Notes under the pieces: generated by a model | Database searches by the model: none | Told to the model about the DNA's origin: nothing | Seen by the model: the letters and a program-made list of their open reading frames with translations, nothing else | NCBI GenBank assembly: GCA_002386525.1 | Contig: DGIS01000025.1 | Span: 133,391-197,390, forward strand | Direction of reading: 5' to 3' | Length of the DNA: 64,000 bases | DNA from: Sphingobacterium sp. UBA4616 | GTDB taxonomy: Bacteria; Bacteroidota; Bacteroidia; Sphingobacteriales; Sphingobacteriaceae | Shown here: positions 9,758 through 17,732 of the stretch, one piece after another | Numbering within the stretch: position 1 is the first letter of the stretch | Layout: every line of letters starts with the position of its first letter | Translations under genes and position numbers: made by a program

Positions 9758-10801
9758 ATGAGTAAGCATATTTATCTGCACCCGAAGCCTTTTGTATTTG
9801 AAAATGGACGAGAGCTTACTGATTTACAAATCAGTTATGAGACGTTTGGCAAACTTAATCCAGATCGCAGCAATGTGATCTGGGTATGTCATGCCCTAAC
9901 GGCCAATGCAAACGTCTTGGATTGGTGGCCGGGCCTTTTTGGAACCGATGACTTATTTGACCCGAGCGACTATTATATCATCTGCGCCAACGTCATTGGG
10001 TCGGCCTATAGCAGTAGCAACCCATTGTCTATTAACCCATCCACTGGGCACCCCTATTATCTATCATTTCCGGAGTTTACGGTAAAAGATTTGGCCTGTG
10101 CACACCAATTTCTTGCTGACCATCTGGAAATCAGGCGTATTAACGTTCTGATCGGGGGCTCATTAGGGGGGCAGCAGGCATTGGAATGGGCCGCGTCCAA
10201 CACAATCGCAATCGATCATTTAATCGTCGTTGGCACAAATGCTGTTCATTCACCATGGGGTATTGCATTCAATGAGAGCCAACGCCTTGCCATTACAACC
10301 GACCGCACCTTTTATGCCAACCATCCTGATGGCGGTGCTAAGGGACTAAAGGTGGCACGTTCAATGGCATTGCTGTCGTACCGTAATTATACAACCTATA
10401 GTAATACGCAGAGCGAAAATGATAATAATAAGCTAGGCGACTACAAAGCTTCATCTTATCAAAACTATCAGGGGGAAAAATTAGTAAACCGCTACAATGC
10501 TTACAGCTATTATTTCCTGACTAAAGCAATGGATAGCCACAATTTGGGGCGCGGTAGATTGTCTATTGAATCTGCATTAGCAAGCATTAGCTGTCCAACA
10601 TTGGTATTAAGTGTCAATACAGATTTATTGTTTCCTCCACAAGAGCAACAATTCATAGCACAGCATATTCCCAATGCTCGTTACGAAGAGATTGAATCAA
10701 CCTATGGTCATGACGGCTTTTTAATCGAAACAACAAAACTAACGGAAACTATTAGCCACTTTCTGAGAGCGGAGAAAGCATGTGTTCCTGAATTAGTATA
10801 A
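9758..10801 (+). CDS. metX: Homoserine O-acetyltransferase
   Basis: 347 aa alpha/beta hydrolase of the MetX family. Oxyanion/entry motif CHALTANA (about 44-51), nucleophile GGSLGGQQALEW (Ser135), acid in VNTDLLFPPQEQ and catalytic His in YGHDGFLIE near the C-terminus. It transfers acetyl from acetyl-CoA to homoserine, giving the substrate of the adjacent metY product. The start is 35 bp after the metY stop, so it is co-transcribed. MetX proteins can be acetyl- or succinyl-specific; pairing with MetY favours acetyl. Confidence 0.95.
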   Translation: MSKHIYLHPKPFVFENGRELTDLQISYETFGKLNPDRSNVIWVCHALTANANVLDWWPGLFGTDDLFDPSDYYIICANVIGSAYSSSNPLSINPSTGHPYYLSFPEFTVKDLACAHQFLADHLEIRRINVLIGGSLGGQQALEWAASNTIAIDHLIVVGTNAVHSPWGIAFNESQRLAITTDRTFYANHPDGGAKGLKVARSMALLSYRNYTTYSNTQSENDNNKLGDYKASSYQNYQGEKLVNRYNAYSYYFLTKAMDSHNLGRGRLSIESALASISCPTLVLSVNTDLLFPPQEQQFIAQHIPNARYEEIESTYGHDGFLIETTKLTETISHFLRAEKACVPELV

Positions 10802-10839
10802 TAGATTGAACAATATAATAAGAGAATATAAGAAGAGAT

Positions 10840-12021
10840 ATGAGCAATAAATTAACAATAGGGATGTTTGGATTTGGTGTTGTAGGCCAAGGTCTTTATG
10901 ATATTATCAAAACCAAAAATCTTAATCTGGAAATCAAGAAGTTCGTGATTAAAAACGGTAATAAAAAACGCTCGCTACCAGCTGAGCTGTTTTCTACTGA
11001 TGCGGAGGCAATTTTAGGTGATCCAGAAATTAATACTGTTGTCGAACTGATTGATGATGCCGAAGCAGCTTACCAACTAACTGTTCGCGCACTGAAATCG
11101 GGAAAAAATGTAGTTTCAGCCAATAAAAAAATGATTGCGAGCCATTTGGAGGAACTGGTCGATATCCAGCATGAATATGGCACAAGCTTATTGTATGAAG
11201 GTGCTGTTTGTGGAAGTATTCCCATTATCCGGAATTTAGAAGAGTATTATGATAATGAATTACTCCACTCTGTTAGTGGCATTTTTAATGGATCTTCCAA
11301 CTATATTCTATCTAAAGTTTTCAACGAAAACCAGCACTATGCAGATGCTTTGAAGAAAGCACAGGAACTCGGATTTGCAGAAACAGATCCAACCTTGGAT
11401 GTAGGTGGATTTGACCCCAAATTTAAAGTATGTATTGTTGCTTCACACGCGTATGGAATCTATGTCAAACCAGACGATGTCTTTAATATTGGTATAGACA
11501 AACTGGGGCAACAAGATATTCGTTTTGCAAAAGAGAAAAATTTCAAGATCAAATTGATACCTACCGCAAAAGAGATTGACGGCGACAAGGTTGTACTTTA
11601 TGTATTACCACGTCTGATAGGTAAAGACAGCATGCTCTATAATGTGGAAAATGAAAACAACGGTGTATTGGTTAAAGCGGCATTTGCAGACGAACAGTTT
11701 TTCTACGGTAAAGGGGCGGGTGGTCATCCAACTGGTTCTGCTGTATTGTCAGATATTGCTGCCCTTCGTTATGGATACCGTTATGAATATAAAAAACACT
11801 TAGAATCCAGCACATTAAGTTATAGTCAAGATTATTTAATCAAAGTCTATTTGAGATATGCTGACGATGCACTGATTGAAAAGTTAAACTTCAGTGAAAT
11901 CACAGAACGATATTACGCATCAGATTTCAAATATGTAATCGGTCATATTAATCTTCAACAAATTGCAGCTCATAAGGCAGATTTGGATCAAGATGGCAAT
12001 TTTATTGCCGAAATCGCGTAG
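10840..12021 (+). CDS. hom: Homoserine dehydrogenase
   Basis: 393 aa. An NAD(P)-binding Rossmann start MFGFGVVGQGLYDII (residues about 9-23), SANKKMIA (about 98-105), the catalytic-domain signature GIFNGSSNYILSKV (about 147-160) and GFAETDPTLDVGGFDP (about 179-194). It reduces aspartate semialdehyde to homoserine, feeding MetX. It is shorter than the common 430-aa form and I see no clear separate ACT domain, so threonine feedback may be weak or absent; this would suit a met-dedicated copy. It starts 38 bp after metX and is last in the operon before a strong terminator. Confidence 0.94.
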   Translation: MSNKLTIGMFGFGVVGQGLYDIIKTKNLNLEIKKFVIKNGNKKRSLPAELFSTDAEAILGDPEINTVVELIDDAEAAYQLTVRALKSGKNVVSANKKMIASHLEELVDIQHEYGTSLLYEGAVCGSIPIIRNLEEYYDNELLHSVSGIFNGSSNYILSKVFNENQHYADALKKAQELGFAETDPTLDVGGFDPKFKVCIVASHAYGIYVKPDDVFNIGIDKLGQQDIRFAKEKNFKIKLIPTAKEIDGDKVVLYVLPRLIGKDSMLYNVENENNGVLVKAAFADEQFFYGKGAGGHPTGSAVLSDIAALRYGYRYEYKKHLESSTLSYSQDYLIKVYLRYADDALIEKLNFSEITERYYASDFKYVIGHINLQQIAAHKADLDQDGNFIAEIA

Positions 12022-12045
12022 GCAATCAACAAACCAACCTACCTG

Positions 12046-12075
12046 AAAATAGCCCCGAATGGGGCTATTTTTTTT
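12046..12075 (+). terminator. Rho-independent terminator of the met operon
   Basis: AAATAGCCCC / GGGGCTATTT stem (12047-12056 and 12061-12070) with loop GAAT and a T-run to 12075. It stands between convergent hom (+) and the GH92 gene (-), and the A-run before the stem could let it serve the minus strand too. Confidence 0.93.
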
Positions 12076-12086
12076 ATTGTTTAAAT

Positions 12087-14426
12087 TTAGTTGCCTTTCA
12101 ACTTGAGGTCTAAAATCCCACCTTCCACCAGACGTTCAAAAGGAAGTTGCCAACCTTTCCAAGGGCGATTATTCCACCGAACCTGATCCAGAATATAACT
12201 ATTGGGCTGCTCTTTAGTCACCTGAATTATAAATTTATTTTTTCGTAATTTCTCCGGTAATTGTATCGTTACCCGATCGAACAGAGGTGCGCCAATCTGA
12301 AACGCTGGCTGTTCGGTGGTTAAGCTCCGTACATCAAATAGCCCTATACTGGATAAGACATACCAAGCTCCGAGCTGGCCTTGGTCTTCATCCTGTCCAT
12401 AGCCATAGCCGTGTAGGGCATCCGTACCATAAAATTCATTGCAAATTGCCCGAACCCATTTCTGACTTAGGTCAGGTCTACCAGAAAAATAGAACAGCCA
12501 AGAGATATGCAGGTTCGGTTGATTACCATGATTATAGAGACTTTCAATTCCAGCAAAAGCATCAATATGGGTGCCCCCTCCAAAAACGTTCTTCTGTGAC
12601 ACCGTAAAGATACTATCTAATCGTCGGTTGAATAAATCCTTTCCTACCAACTTAACCAATTCTTGTGGAACATGCGGAACGTAAAACGTATATTGCCAAG
12701 CATTTCCTTCCTGAAATCCACGCCATGATGCATAAGGGTTAAAGTTTGATATAAATTTCCCTACACTATCCTTTGGGCGCATAAACTTCGTTGTGGCATC
12801 GTAAAGCGTGCGCCACCCGCCAGATAATTCCTGAAATTTAACATAATCTTTTTGGTGCCCCAACGATTTTGCAAATTGTGCGGCGGCTCCGGCTGAAAAA
12901 GCATATTCCAATGTGTGGGAGGCGCCAAACGGAGAGCCGCTAGTCATTAATTCCGGACTCACACTATTGTCTTCAATATAGGGCGAATAGCCTTTACGGA
13001 CAAAGACTCCGAGATCTAACTTACCTGCTCCTGGCAGACGGTCCTTCGCTTCCAATTCATTTTTGCGCACCGCAGCATAAGCAAGATTCACATCATAGTC
13101 ACGAATACCCACATTATAGGCCGCTGCAATTGCCAACCCCGTAAAGTTGGTTCCTACACCCGAAACATATTTGCTATTGGCGATGCCATCCCCTAACCAA
13201 CCCGCATCGCGATAGACCAACAATTGACTCTGCACCCAATCATTATAATAGTCTGGATAGGCAATAGACCACAATTGCGTCAAATTCCAAAATGCACCCC
13301 ATATCGCGTCGGTATTATAGTGATGGTGAATCGGCAATCCATGTTTATCTAATGCTATATGCCCTACTGAGCCATCATTTTTGGGATAAGCTCCGTTTAC
13401 ATCACTGGCAAGTCCTCGACCAAGCAAGGCATGGTATAATCCGGTATAAAATTTAAGGCGGTCGTCCGCTTTGCCCCCTTCCACCAAAATTCTTCCCAGT
13501 TCACTATTCCAGGTTTGCAAGGCATTATTCTTCATTGTATCAAAGGACAGTCCTTTTCCTTCTTTCAACAAATTCAACTGGGCATTTTCTACAGAGGTAT
13601 AAGACAGACCGGTCTTGATTTCGATGGATTCCCCTGCTTGAGTATCAAATTTCAGGAAGAGTCCAGTTCCCTGCCCTTTTATGCTCGTATGTTGCTCAAA
13701 AGTGATTGAGTCTCTAAATGTTCCAAAAGATTTCGGCTTTTTGCTTATTTGCGCAAAGAAAAACATTTTGACTGTTGCGCCCTGCTGATATTTTTGTACG
13801 TATACAGGATTGGTGACTACATAGCCCCACACGTGTTGTTTGTCGTAATTGACCTCAGCATCCACGACTGGCCCACTTTCCCCCATAACATGGCCAATAT
13901 CGAAAATAATGTTGGCTTCGTTAGTCTTTGGGAAAGTATACCGATGAAAACCAACCCGCTTTGTCGCTGTGAGCTCCGCAAGTATATCATAATCCTTCAG
14001 CTTGACACGATAATAGCCCGCTGTCGCAAATTCATCCTTCTTATCAAAAGTGGAACGGTAACCACTTTTGGGAAGATCAAGTTTACCAGGCGTCGTTTTC
14101 AATTTTCCAACAGATGCCGCAAATACCACTCCTCCAATTTGGAATTCGTGAAAATTCGCAAATCCTTCTATCGATGTATGTCTATCGTCATAGCCCACAG
14201 CCTCCCAGCCCGACTTGTTTCCATAACTTCCATTTGTGCTCGGAGCGAGCTTAGCCATTCCAAAAGGTACTGCTGCCGGTGTATAAAAGAAATAACGACT
14301 ATGGACTGATCCAATATTAGGGTTTACAAAGGCGGTCAAATCTTCCTTTTGCTGAGCAAAAGCAGTTGCCATACCGGTAATTAAAATACAAAAATAACAA
14401 ATAATATGTTTTATCATTTTTCTCAA
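12087..14426 (-). CDS. Glycoside hydrolase family 92 (alpha-mannosidase-like)
   Basis: 779 aa with a signal peptide (MIKHIICYFCILITGMATAFAQ). GH92 hallmarks: VNPNIGS and FFYTPAAVPFGMAKLAPST near the N-terminus, the general-acid motif EGNAWQYTFYVPH, and DEDQGQLGAWYVLSSIGLF holding the two Asp that act as base in studied GH92 enzymes; the spacing between these motifs fits the family. GH92 enzymes are Ca2+-dependent inverting exo-alpha-mannosidases acting on N-glycans or yeast mannan in the periplasm or at the surface. One oddity: the usual GNEPSHH motif reads GNQPNLH here, Glu replaced by Gln, which may change metal or +1-site binding. It lies 82 bp downstream of the GntR gene on the same strand. 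Confidence 0.92.
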   Translation of the reverse strand: MRKMIKHIICYFCILITGMATAFAQQKEDLTAFVNPNIGSVHSRYFFYTPAAVPFGMAKLAPSTNGSYGNKSGWEAVGYDDRHTSIEGFANFHEFQIGGVVFAASVGKLKTTPGKLDLPKSGYRSTFDKKDEFATAGYYRVKLKDYDILAELTATKRVGFHRYTFPKTNEANIIFDIGHVMGESGPVVDAEVNYDKQHVWGYVVTNPVYVQKYQQGATVKMFFFAQISKKPKSFGTFRDSITFEQHTSIKGQGTGLFLKFDTQAGESIEIKTGLSYTSVENAQLNLLKEGKGLSFDTMKNNALQTWNSELGRILVEGGKADDRLKFYTGLYHALLGRGLASDVNGAYPKNDGSVGHIALDKHGLPIHHHYNTDAIWGAFWNLTQLWSIAYPDYYNDWVQSQLLVYRDAGWLGDGIANSKYVSGVGTNFTGLAIAAAYNVGIRDYDVNLAYAAVRKNELEAKDRLPGAGKLDLGVFVRKGYSPYIEDNSVSPELMTSGSPFGASHTLEYAFSAGAAAQFAKSLGHQKDYVKFQELSGGWRTLYDATTKFMRPKDSVGKFISNFNPYASWRGFQEGNAWQYTFYVPHVPQELVKLVGKDLFNRRLDSIFTVSQKNVFGGGTHIDAFAGIESLYNHGNQPNLHISWLFYFSGRPDLSQKWVRAICNEFYGTDALHGYGYGQDEDQGQLGAWYVLSSIGLFDVRSLTTEQPAFQIGAPLFDRVTIQLPEKLRKNKFIIQVTKEQPNSYILDQVRWNNRPWKGWQLPFERLVEGGILDLKLKGN

Positions 14427-14443
14427 TTAGGTTCCCCAGTAAA

Positions 14444-14485
14444 CTTACAAAAAATAAACTATGTATAAACATACTATACAGTAGG
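14444..14485 (-). promoter_or_regulatory. Operator-like site and -7-like box before the GH92 gene
   Basis: On the plus strand ATGTATAAACATACTATACA begins at 14461 and runs into GTAGG. It matches the site before the GntR gene (ATGTATACACATGTAAACA at 15313) at most positions. On the minus strand both sites are followed by TATTTTTTGTAA (here 14444-14456), a near match to TAnnTTTG. The shared arrangement suggests that one regulator, the adjacent GntR protein, controls both genes. Confidence 0.5.
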
Positions 14486-14508
14486 GGAAGAGAAAAAACA
14501 ACGCATCC

Positions 14509-15246
14509 TTAATAATCTCTCCTACTTTCCACAGTGTAGGTAAAGCTTTCGGCGCGGTAAAAACCTAAATTGTACTCAATGGGTTCTCCAGACTGGTCAA
14601 ATACGAAACGCTTACGGGAGAGGATTGGGTCGCCTACATTGATTTCCAATTTATCTGCTATAAATTTGCTTGCTGGCATAGCATCCAACTCCTCCTGGGA
14701 TAGATCTGCTACCACGTGATAATCGGCTTCCAAAATTTCATATAGTGATCGTTTGAAATCTTCATCACCGCTTAGTCCTATTCGCGGATGGAAATAAGAA
14801 ATAAAATAGACAAATGGATCGTCTTTCTTCCCTCTTAAGCGCTCTAATTTTAATAATTTTTGATTTTCGTCGAGTGCAAAAAATCTTAAAATTGCTTGAT
14901 CAGGTACCACCCAGCTAACGTGTAATTCAAAATTCTTTACTTCAATCCCACGATTTTTCATTTCTTGTGAAAAACTCAACCAGTTTTTGGACTTCGAACT
15001 GAATTTGGGTTTAGCCACTTTTGTTCCTACCCCCTTTTTTCTAATTAACAGCTCCTCATAAACAAGTTTATTGATCGCTAAACGCAACGTAGAACGGGAG
15101 ATAGCCAATCTTTTTGCCAATTCAATTTCATTGGGCAATAATTTACCCTCCATATACTCCGGCTGTCTAATAAGATCCCGCAGTAAACTTTCTGCTTGAA
15201 TATGCAACGGTACAGGACTCTTATGGTCAATTTTTAAATTCATCAT
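14509..15246 (-). CDS. GntR family (HutC/FarR type) transcriptional regulator with UTRA domain
   Basis: 245 aa. N-terminal winged helix (about 1-75: PVPLHIQAESLLRDLI, LLPNEIELAKRLAISRSTLRLAINKLVYEELLIRKKGVGTKV) and a C-terminal UTRA ligand domain (about 90-240, ending RFVFDQSGEPIEYNLGFYRAESF). UTRA regulators usually bind sugar phosphates or similar small molecules. The start is ATGATG; either may be used. The gene lies directly upstream of the GH92 gene on the same strand, and both have a matching operator-like motif, so autoregulation plus control of the mannosidase is the likely role. The ligand is unknown. Confidence 0.92.
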   Translation of the reverse strand: MMNLKIDHKSPVPLHIQAESLLRDLIRQPEYMEGKLLPNEIELAKRLAISRSTLRLAINKLVYEELLIRKKGVGTKVAKPKFSSKSKNWLSFSQEMKNRGIEVKNFELHVSWVVPDQAILRFFALDENQKLLKLERLRGKKDDPFVYFISYFHPRIGLSGDEDFKRSLYEILEADYHVVADLSQEELDAMPASKFIADKLEINVGDPILSRKRFVFDQSGEPIEYNLGFYRAESFTYTVESRRDY

Positions 15247-15283
15247 TTAGATTGCTTATGCTAAAGTAAGATTTTTTGTATAA

Positions 15284-15335
15284 TTACAAAAAATAGGCAG
15301 AGGTGTATATATATGTATACACATGTAAACATAGG
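15284..15335 (-). promoter_or_regulatory. Operator-like palindrome and -7-like box before the GntR gene
   Basis: GTGTATA (15303-15309) and TATACAC (15316-15322) form an inverted repeat, followed by ATGTAAACATAGG, which overlaps the motif shared with the GH92 promoter. On the minus strand TATTTTTTGTAA (15284-15295) lies downstream, where a -7 element would be. The gene start at 15246 is about 38 bp further. Confidence 0.5.
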
Positions 15336-15366
15336 CTGCACTTGTGATTGAATTTTTTTCATTATT

Positions 15367-15465
15367 CTATGGATTGATTGGGCGGAAAGCCGTAGCCGGT
15401 TCAACCACAAATACACAGGTGTTTAATCGATGGCATTGCTCATCAATTTCAATAGCATTTATAGC
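15367..15465 (-). pseudogene. Stranded C-terminal coding fragment, family unknown
   Basis: On the minus strand the frame reads AINAIEIDEQCHRLNT then CVFVVEPATAFRPINP and stops. The composition is protein-like, no start codon is available, and it is bounded by the nitroreductase terminator (15470-15503). I do not recognise the family. It may be the tail of a deleted gene or chance. Confidence 0.25.
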
Positions 15466-15469
15466 AAAA

Positions 15470-15503
15470 AAAAGCGTTTCAAAAATTAATTGAAACGCTT
15501 TTC
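15470..15503 (-). terminator. Rho-independent terminator after the nitroreductase gene
   Basis: AAAAGCGTTTCAA (15470-15482) pairs with TTGAAACGCTTTT (about 15490-15502). In the minus direction the stem is followed by a T-run (plus-strand A-run 15466-15473). It lies 20 bp after the stop. Confidence 0.85.
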
Positions 15504-15522
15504 AGTATGATAACGCGACTGC

Positions 15523-16158
15523 CTAGGCGAGCTCGATTAAAAATTCTTCTTTTGGAAGTCTAAACTTTTTCAATTTCAACAACCAGTCTTCCCCTTCCAT
15601 ACGATATCCCAAAGGGAGCATGGTCGCGCTCTTCAACCCAAGTTTGTCCAATCCTAGCAATTGATCTAACTCCACATTTGAAAAACCTTCCATTGGTGTT
15701 GCATCAATACCTAGTTCTGCTGCTTGCGCAATTGCCAACCCAAAAGCAATGTAGGCTTGTTTTGCTGCATGCGCAGCCTGCTGCTCTTCGGTAAAAGTCG
15801 CCAATTGTGCTTTTAAGTTATTCTTATATTCATCTGTTGTATCAAGTGGCAAACCACGTGATGCATTCATTTGGTCAAAAGTGCTGTCAATTCGCTCGTC
15901 AGTATATTTATCCCATCCTGCAAATACCAGCAAATGCGAACTATCAGCAACAATCTGTTGCCCCCAGGCTATGGGTACTATTTTTTCTTTTAATTCCTGA
16001 TTTTTAATCACGATTACACGAAACTGCTGAAGCCCCGAGGAACTGGGTGCCATTCGTGCAGCTTCCAAAATCTTGTCTACATCTTGTTGAGCGACCTTTT
16101 TCGAAGGATCGTATTTTTTTGTGGCATAGCGCCACTCCAGATTATCTAACAAAGCCAT
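15523..16158 (-). CDS. Nitroreductase family NAD(P)H-dependent oxidoreductase
   Basis: 211 aa from the ATG at 16158 (MALLDNLEWRYATKKYDPSK). The longer frame upstream adds 18 residues unlike the family. FMN-binding signatures are visible: RYATKKYDPSKKV, ARMAPSSSGLQQFRVIVIKN and the C-terminal LGLKSATMLPLGYR. NfsB-like enzymes reduce nitro compounds, quinones or enones in the cytoplasm using NAD(P)H. Transcribed alone, divergent from map, with its own terminator. The natural substrate cannot be told from sequence. Confidence 0.9.
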   Translation of the reverse strand: MALLDNLEWRYATKKYDPSKKVAQQDVDKILEAARMAPSSSGLQQFRVIVIKNQELKEKIVPIAWGQQIVADSSHLLVFAGWDKYTDERIDSTFDQMNASRGLPLDTTDEYKNNLKAQLATFTEEQQAAHAAKQAYIAFGLAIAQAAELGIDATPMEGFSNVELDQLLGLDKLGLKSATMLPLGYRMEGEDWLLKLKKFRLPKEEFLIELA

Positions 16159-16315
16159 TTTTTCCAATTTAAATGATCTATAGCAACTCATTAAAGTTAT
16201 GTAAAGATACATAAAAAATCAAATGTCTAAACATCAAATTTCAGGGATCAAACTGTTCACATTGTTAAAAATGCTTTACCATCCGTCCTCCGTAACCTTA
16301 GTTGTTAAAATGTCG

Positions 16316-16323
16316 TATATTTG
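16316..16323 (+). promoter_or_regulatory. -7 promoter box before map
   Basis: TATATTTG fits TAnnTTTG exactly. No TTTG lies at the expected -33 distance. The leader to the map ATG would be about 120 nt and contains two similar A/T-rich stretches (AATCGGAATTAAAT near 16330 and AATCGAATTAAAT near 16352). Confidence 0.5.
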
Positions 16324-16447
16324 CTTTTAATCGGAATTAAATCGCTGTTTTAATCGAATTAAATTAAGAATTTTATATCGGTTTATATTCCAATAGAACC
16401 ACATGGTCTGGGAACAGATCTTACATGCTTCACAATAAATATTAGCG

Positions 16448-17209
16448 ATGTCCATAACGAATGAAACCGAATTAACAGGCATGCAAAAAGCTAGCAATGC
16501 TGTTGCAAAGACGTTAAAATCCATGATACAATATGCTCAAGTGGGAATGTCTACGAAAGAGCTTGACGAATATGGAGCCGAAATATTACAAAGTATGGGT
16601 GCAAATTCTGCTCCAGCACTCACGTATGGATTTCCTGGCTATACCTGTATTAGTGTAAACAACGAATTTTGTCACGGAATACCGCATGCAGAAAGGATAC
16701 TGCAAGAGGGGGACTTGATCAATATTGATGTATCTGCAGAGCTCGATGGCTATTGGGCTGATAATGGATGTTCCTTTGTTATCGGAAAAGATATTCATCA
16801 ACATGAAAAATTGGTAACAGCGTCCAAAGAAATTCTTCTAAAAGCAATCAGTAACATCCGTGGTGGCGTAAAAATAGCAGACATTGGGCATCTTATTGAA
16901 ACTGAAGCTAAAAAAAGGGGGTATAAAGTTATCAAAAATCTTGGTGGACATGGTGTAGGAAAAAGTCTGCACGAAGAGCCTGATGAATTGCTGAATTATA
17001 AAAATCGCTTCGACCAACGCAGGTTTCGTAAAAACACTGTGGTTGCTATTGAAACCTTTATCTCAACAGCATCAACTTACGCGACTGAACTCAGTGACGG
17101 CTGGACTATGGTTGGCGATAAGGGCGGTTTCATGGCTCAGCATGAACACACGATTCTGATTACTGATGGCTCCCCTATTATATTAACTGCAGAAAATGCA
17201 ATTTTTTAG
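16448..17209 (+). CDS. map: Methionine aminopeptidase, type I
   Basis: 253 aa, type I length (about 250). Removes the initiator Met from nascent proteins. Pita-bread fold metal ligands can be read in order: INIDVSAELDGYWADNGCS (two Asp), HGVGKSLHEEPD (His), VAIETFIS (Glu) and QHEHTILI (Glu). The N-terminal start MSITNETELTGMQKASNAV aligns with the first helix of the family. The second Asp motif reads ADNGC rather than the usual GDTA, so it is a divergent form; many Bacteroidota carry a second map gene near ribosomal protein genes, and this may be the accessory copy. Single gene. Confidence 0.93.
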   Translation: MSITNETELTGMQKASNAVAKTLKSMIQYAQVGMSTKELDEYGAEILQSMGANSAPALTYGFPGYTCISVNNEFCHGIPHAERILQEGDLINIDVSAELDGYWADNGCSFVIGKDIHQHEKLVTASKEILLKAISNIRGGVKIADIGHLIETEAKKRGYKVIKNLGGHGVGKSLHEEPDELLNYKNRFDQRRFRKNTVVAIETFISTASTYATELSDGWTMVGDKGGFMAQHEHTILITDGSPIILTAENAIF

Positions 17210-17394
17210 TTTTCAATAGCTAGATATTCTTCAACCATTTTGAATAATTTATTGAAAGCGACTAAAATGGGGCATTTTTTTAAACCAAGAATTTAGCCTA
17301 TGAAAAAGTGTATAAACACTCCACTTAACCTGAGCGATGGTAAAAAAAATTAGGGGCCTCTCGTAAGAGAAAACCCCCAAATAATATATTTTTT

Positions 17395-17499
17395 ATGGCT
17401 AAATTTATTAATAGCAAGTTCAATAATATCCTTTTAAGTGCTACTGTAGTAAAGATAGATTTTACTTTTCAAGAAAAAAGTGATGAAAATCACTTTTAA
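17395..17499 (+). CDS. Possible 34-aa small protein
   Basis: ATG to TAA, beginning MAKFINSKFNNILLSATVV and ending FTFQEKSDENHF. It starts directly after the T-run of a hairpin and its last codons form the arm of a second hairpin, which argues for an RNA role at least as much as a protein one. No homology recognised. Confidence 0.2.
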   Translation: MAKFINSKFNNILLSATVVKIDFTFQEKSDENHF

Positions 17500-17502
17500 T
17501 AA

Positions 17503-17619
17503 AAATTTATTCCCATTGTAAACAATCAACCTTTTGCTTCGCTGAGCGGCAAAGAATATATAGCCAGTAATGCCCTGCGAAATCTGACGAAAAGTGGCAA
17601 TGATAATAACATGGAATGA
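17503..17619 (+). pseudogene. Stranded coding fragment, family unknown
   Basis: An open frame without start, bounded upstream by TAA (17500-17502) and ending in TGA (17617-17619). It includes PFASLSGKEYIASNALRNLT and then KSGNDNNME. Protein-like composition, no recognised family. Possibly the tail of a lost gene. Confidence 0.25.
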
Positions 17620-17732
17620 ACTTCTAAAGGGATAAATGTTTTACATAATTTGGTTCAAAAATTCAGCAACAAAAGCTAACTTCGCTACATATACTCATCG
17701 CATACAAATGAAAATTTGAAATTGGAGCTATC

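Larger units (their letters stand above)
17210..17732. other. 523-bp gap with two micro-ORFs, two hairpins and a coding fragment
   Basis: In order: a 17-codon ORF (17300-17353, MKKCINTPLNLSDGKKN); a hairpin with GGGG (17353-17356), CTCT/AGAG around loop CGTA and CCCC (17374-17377), followed by a T-run (17389-17394); a 34-aa ORF (17395-17499); a hairpin AAAAGTGAT-GAAA-ATCACTTTT (17476-17497); and a stranded coding fragment (17503-17619). None is recognised. The first hairpin could end a short transcript. Confidence 0.4.

Noticed and set aside
13749..14309. 186-aa plus-strand ORF over the GH92 gene
   Set aside because: Antisense to the GH92 catalytic domain; no domain or signal, composition unlike real proteins.
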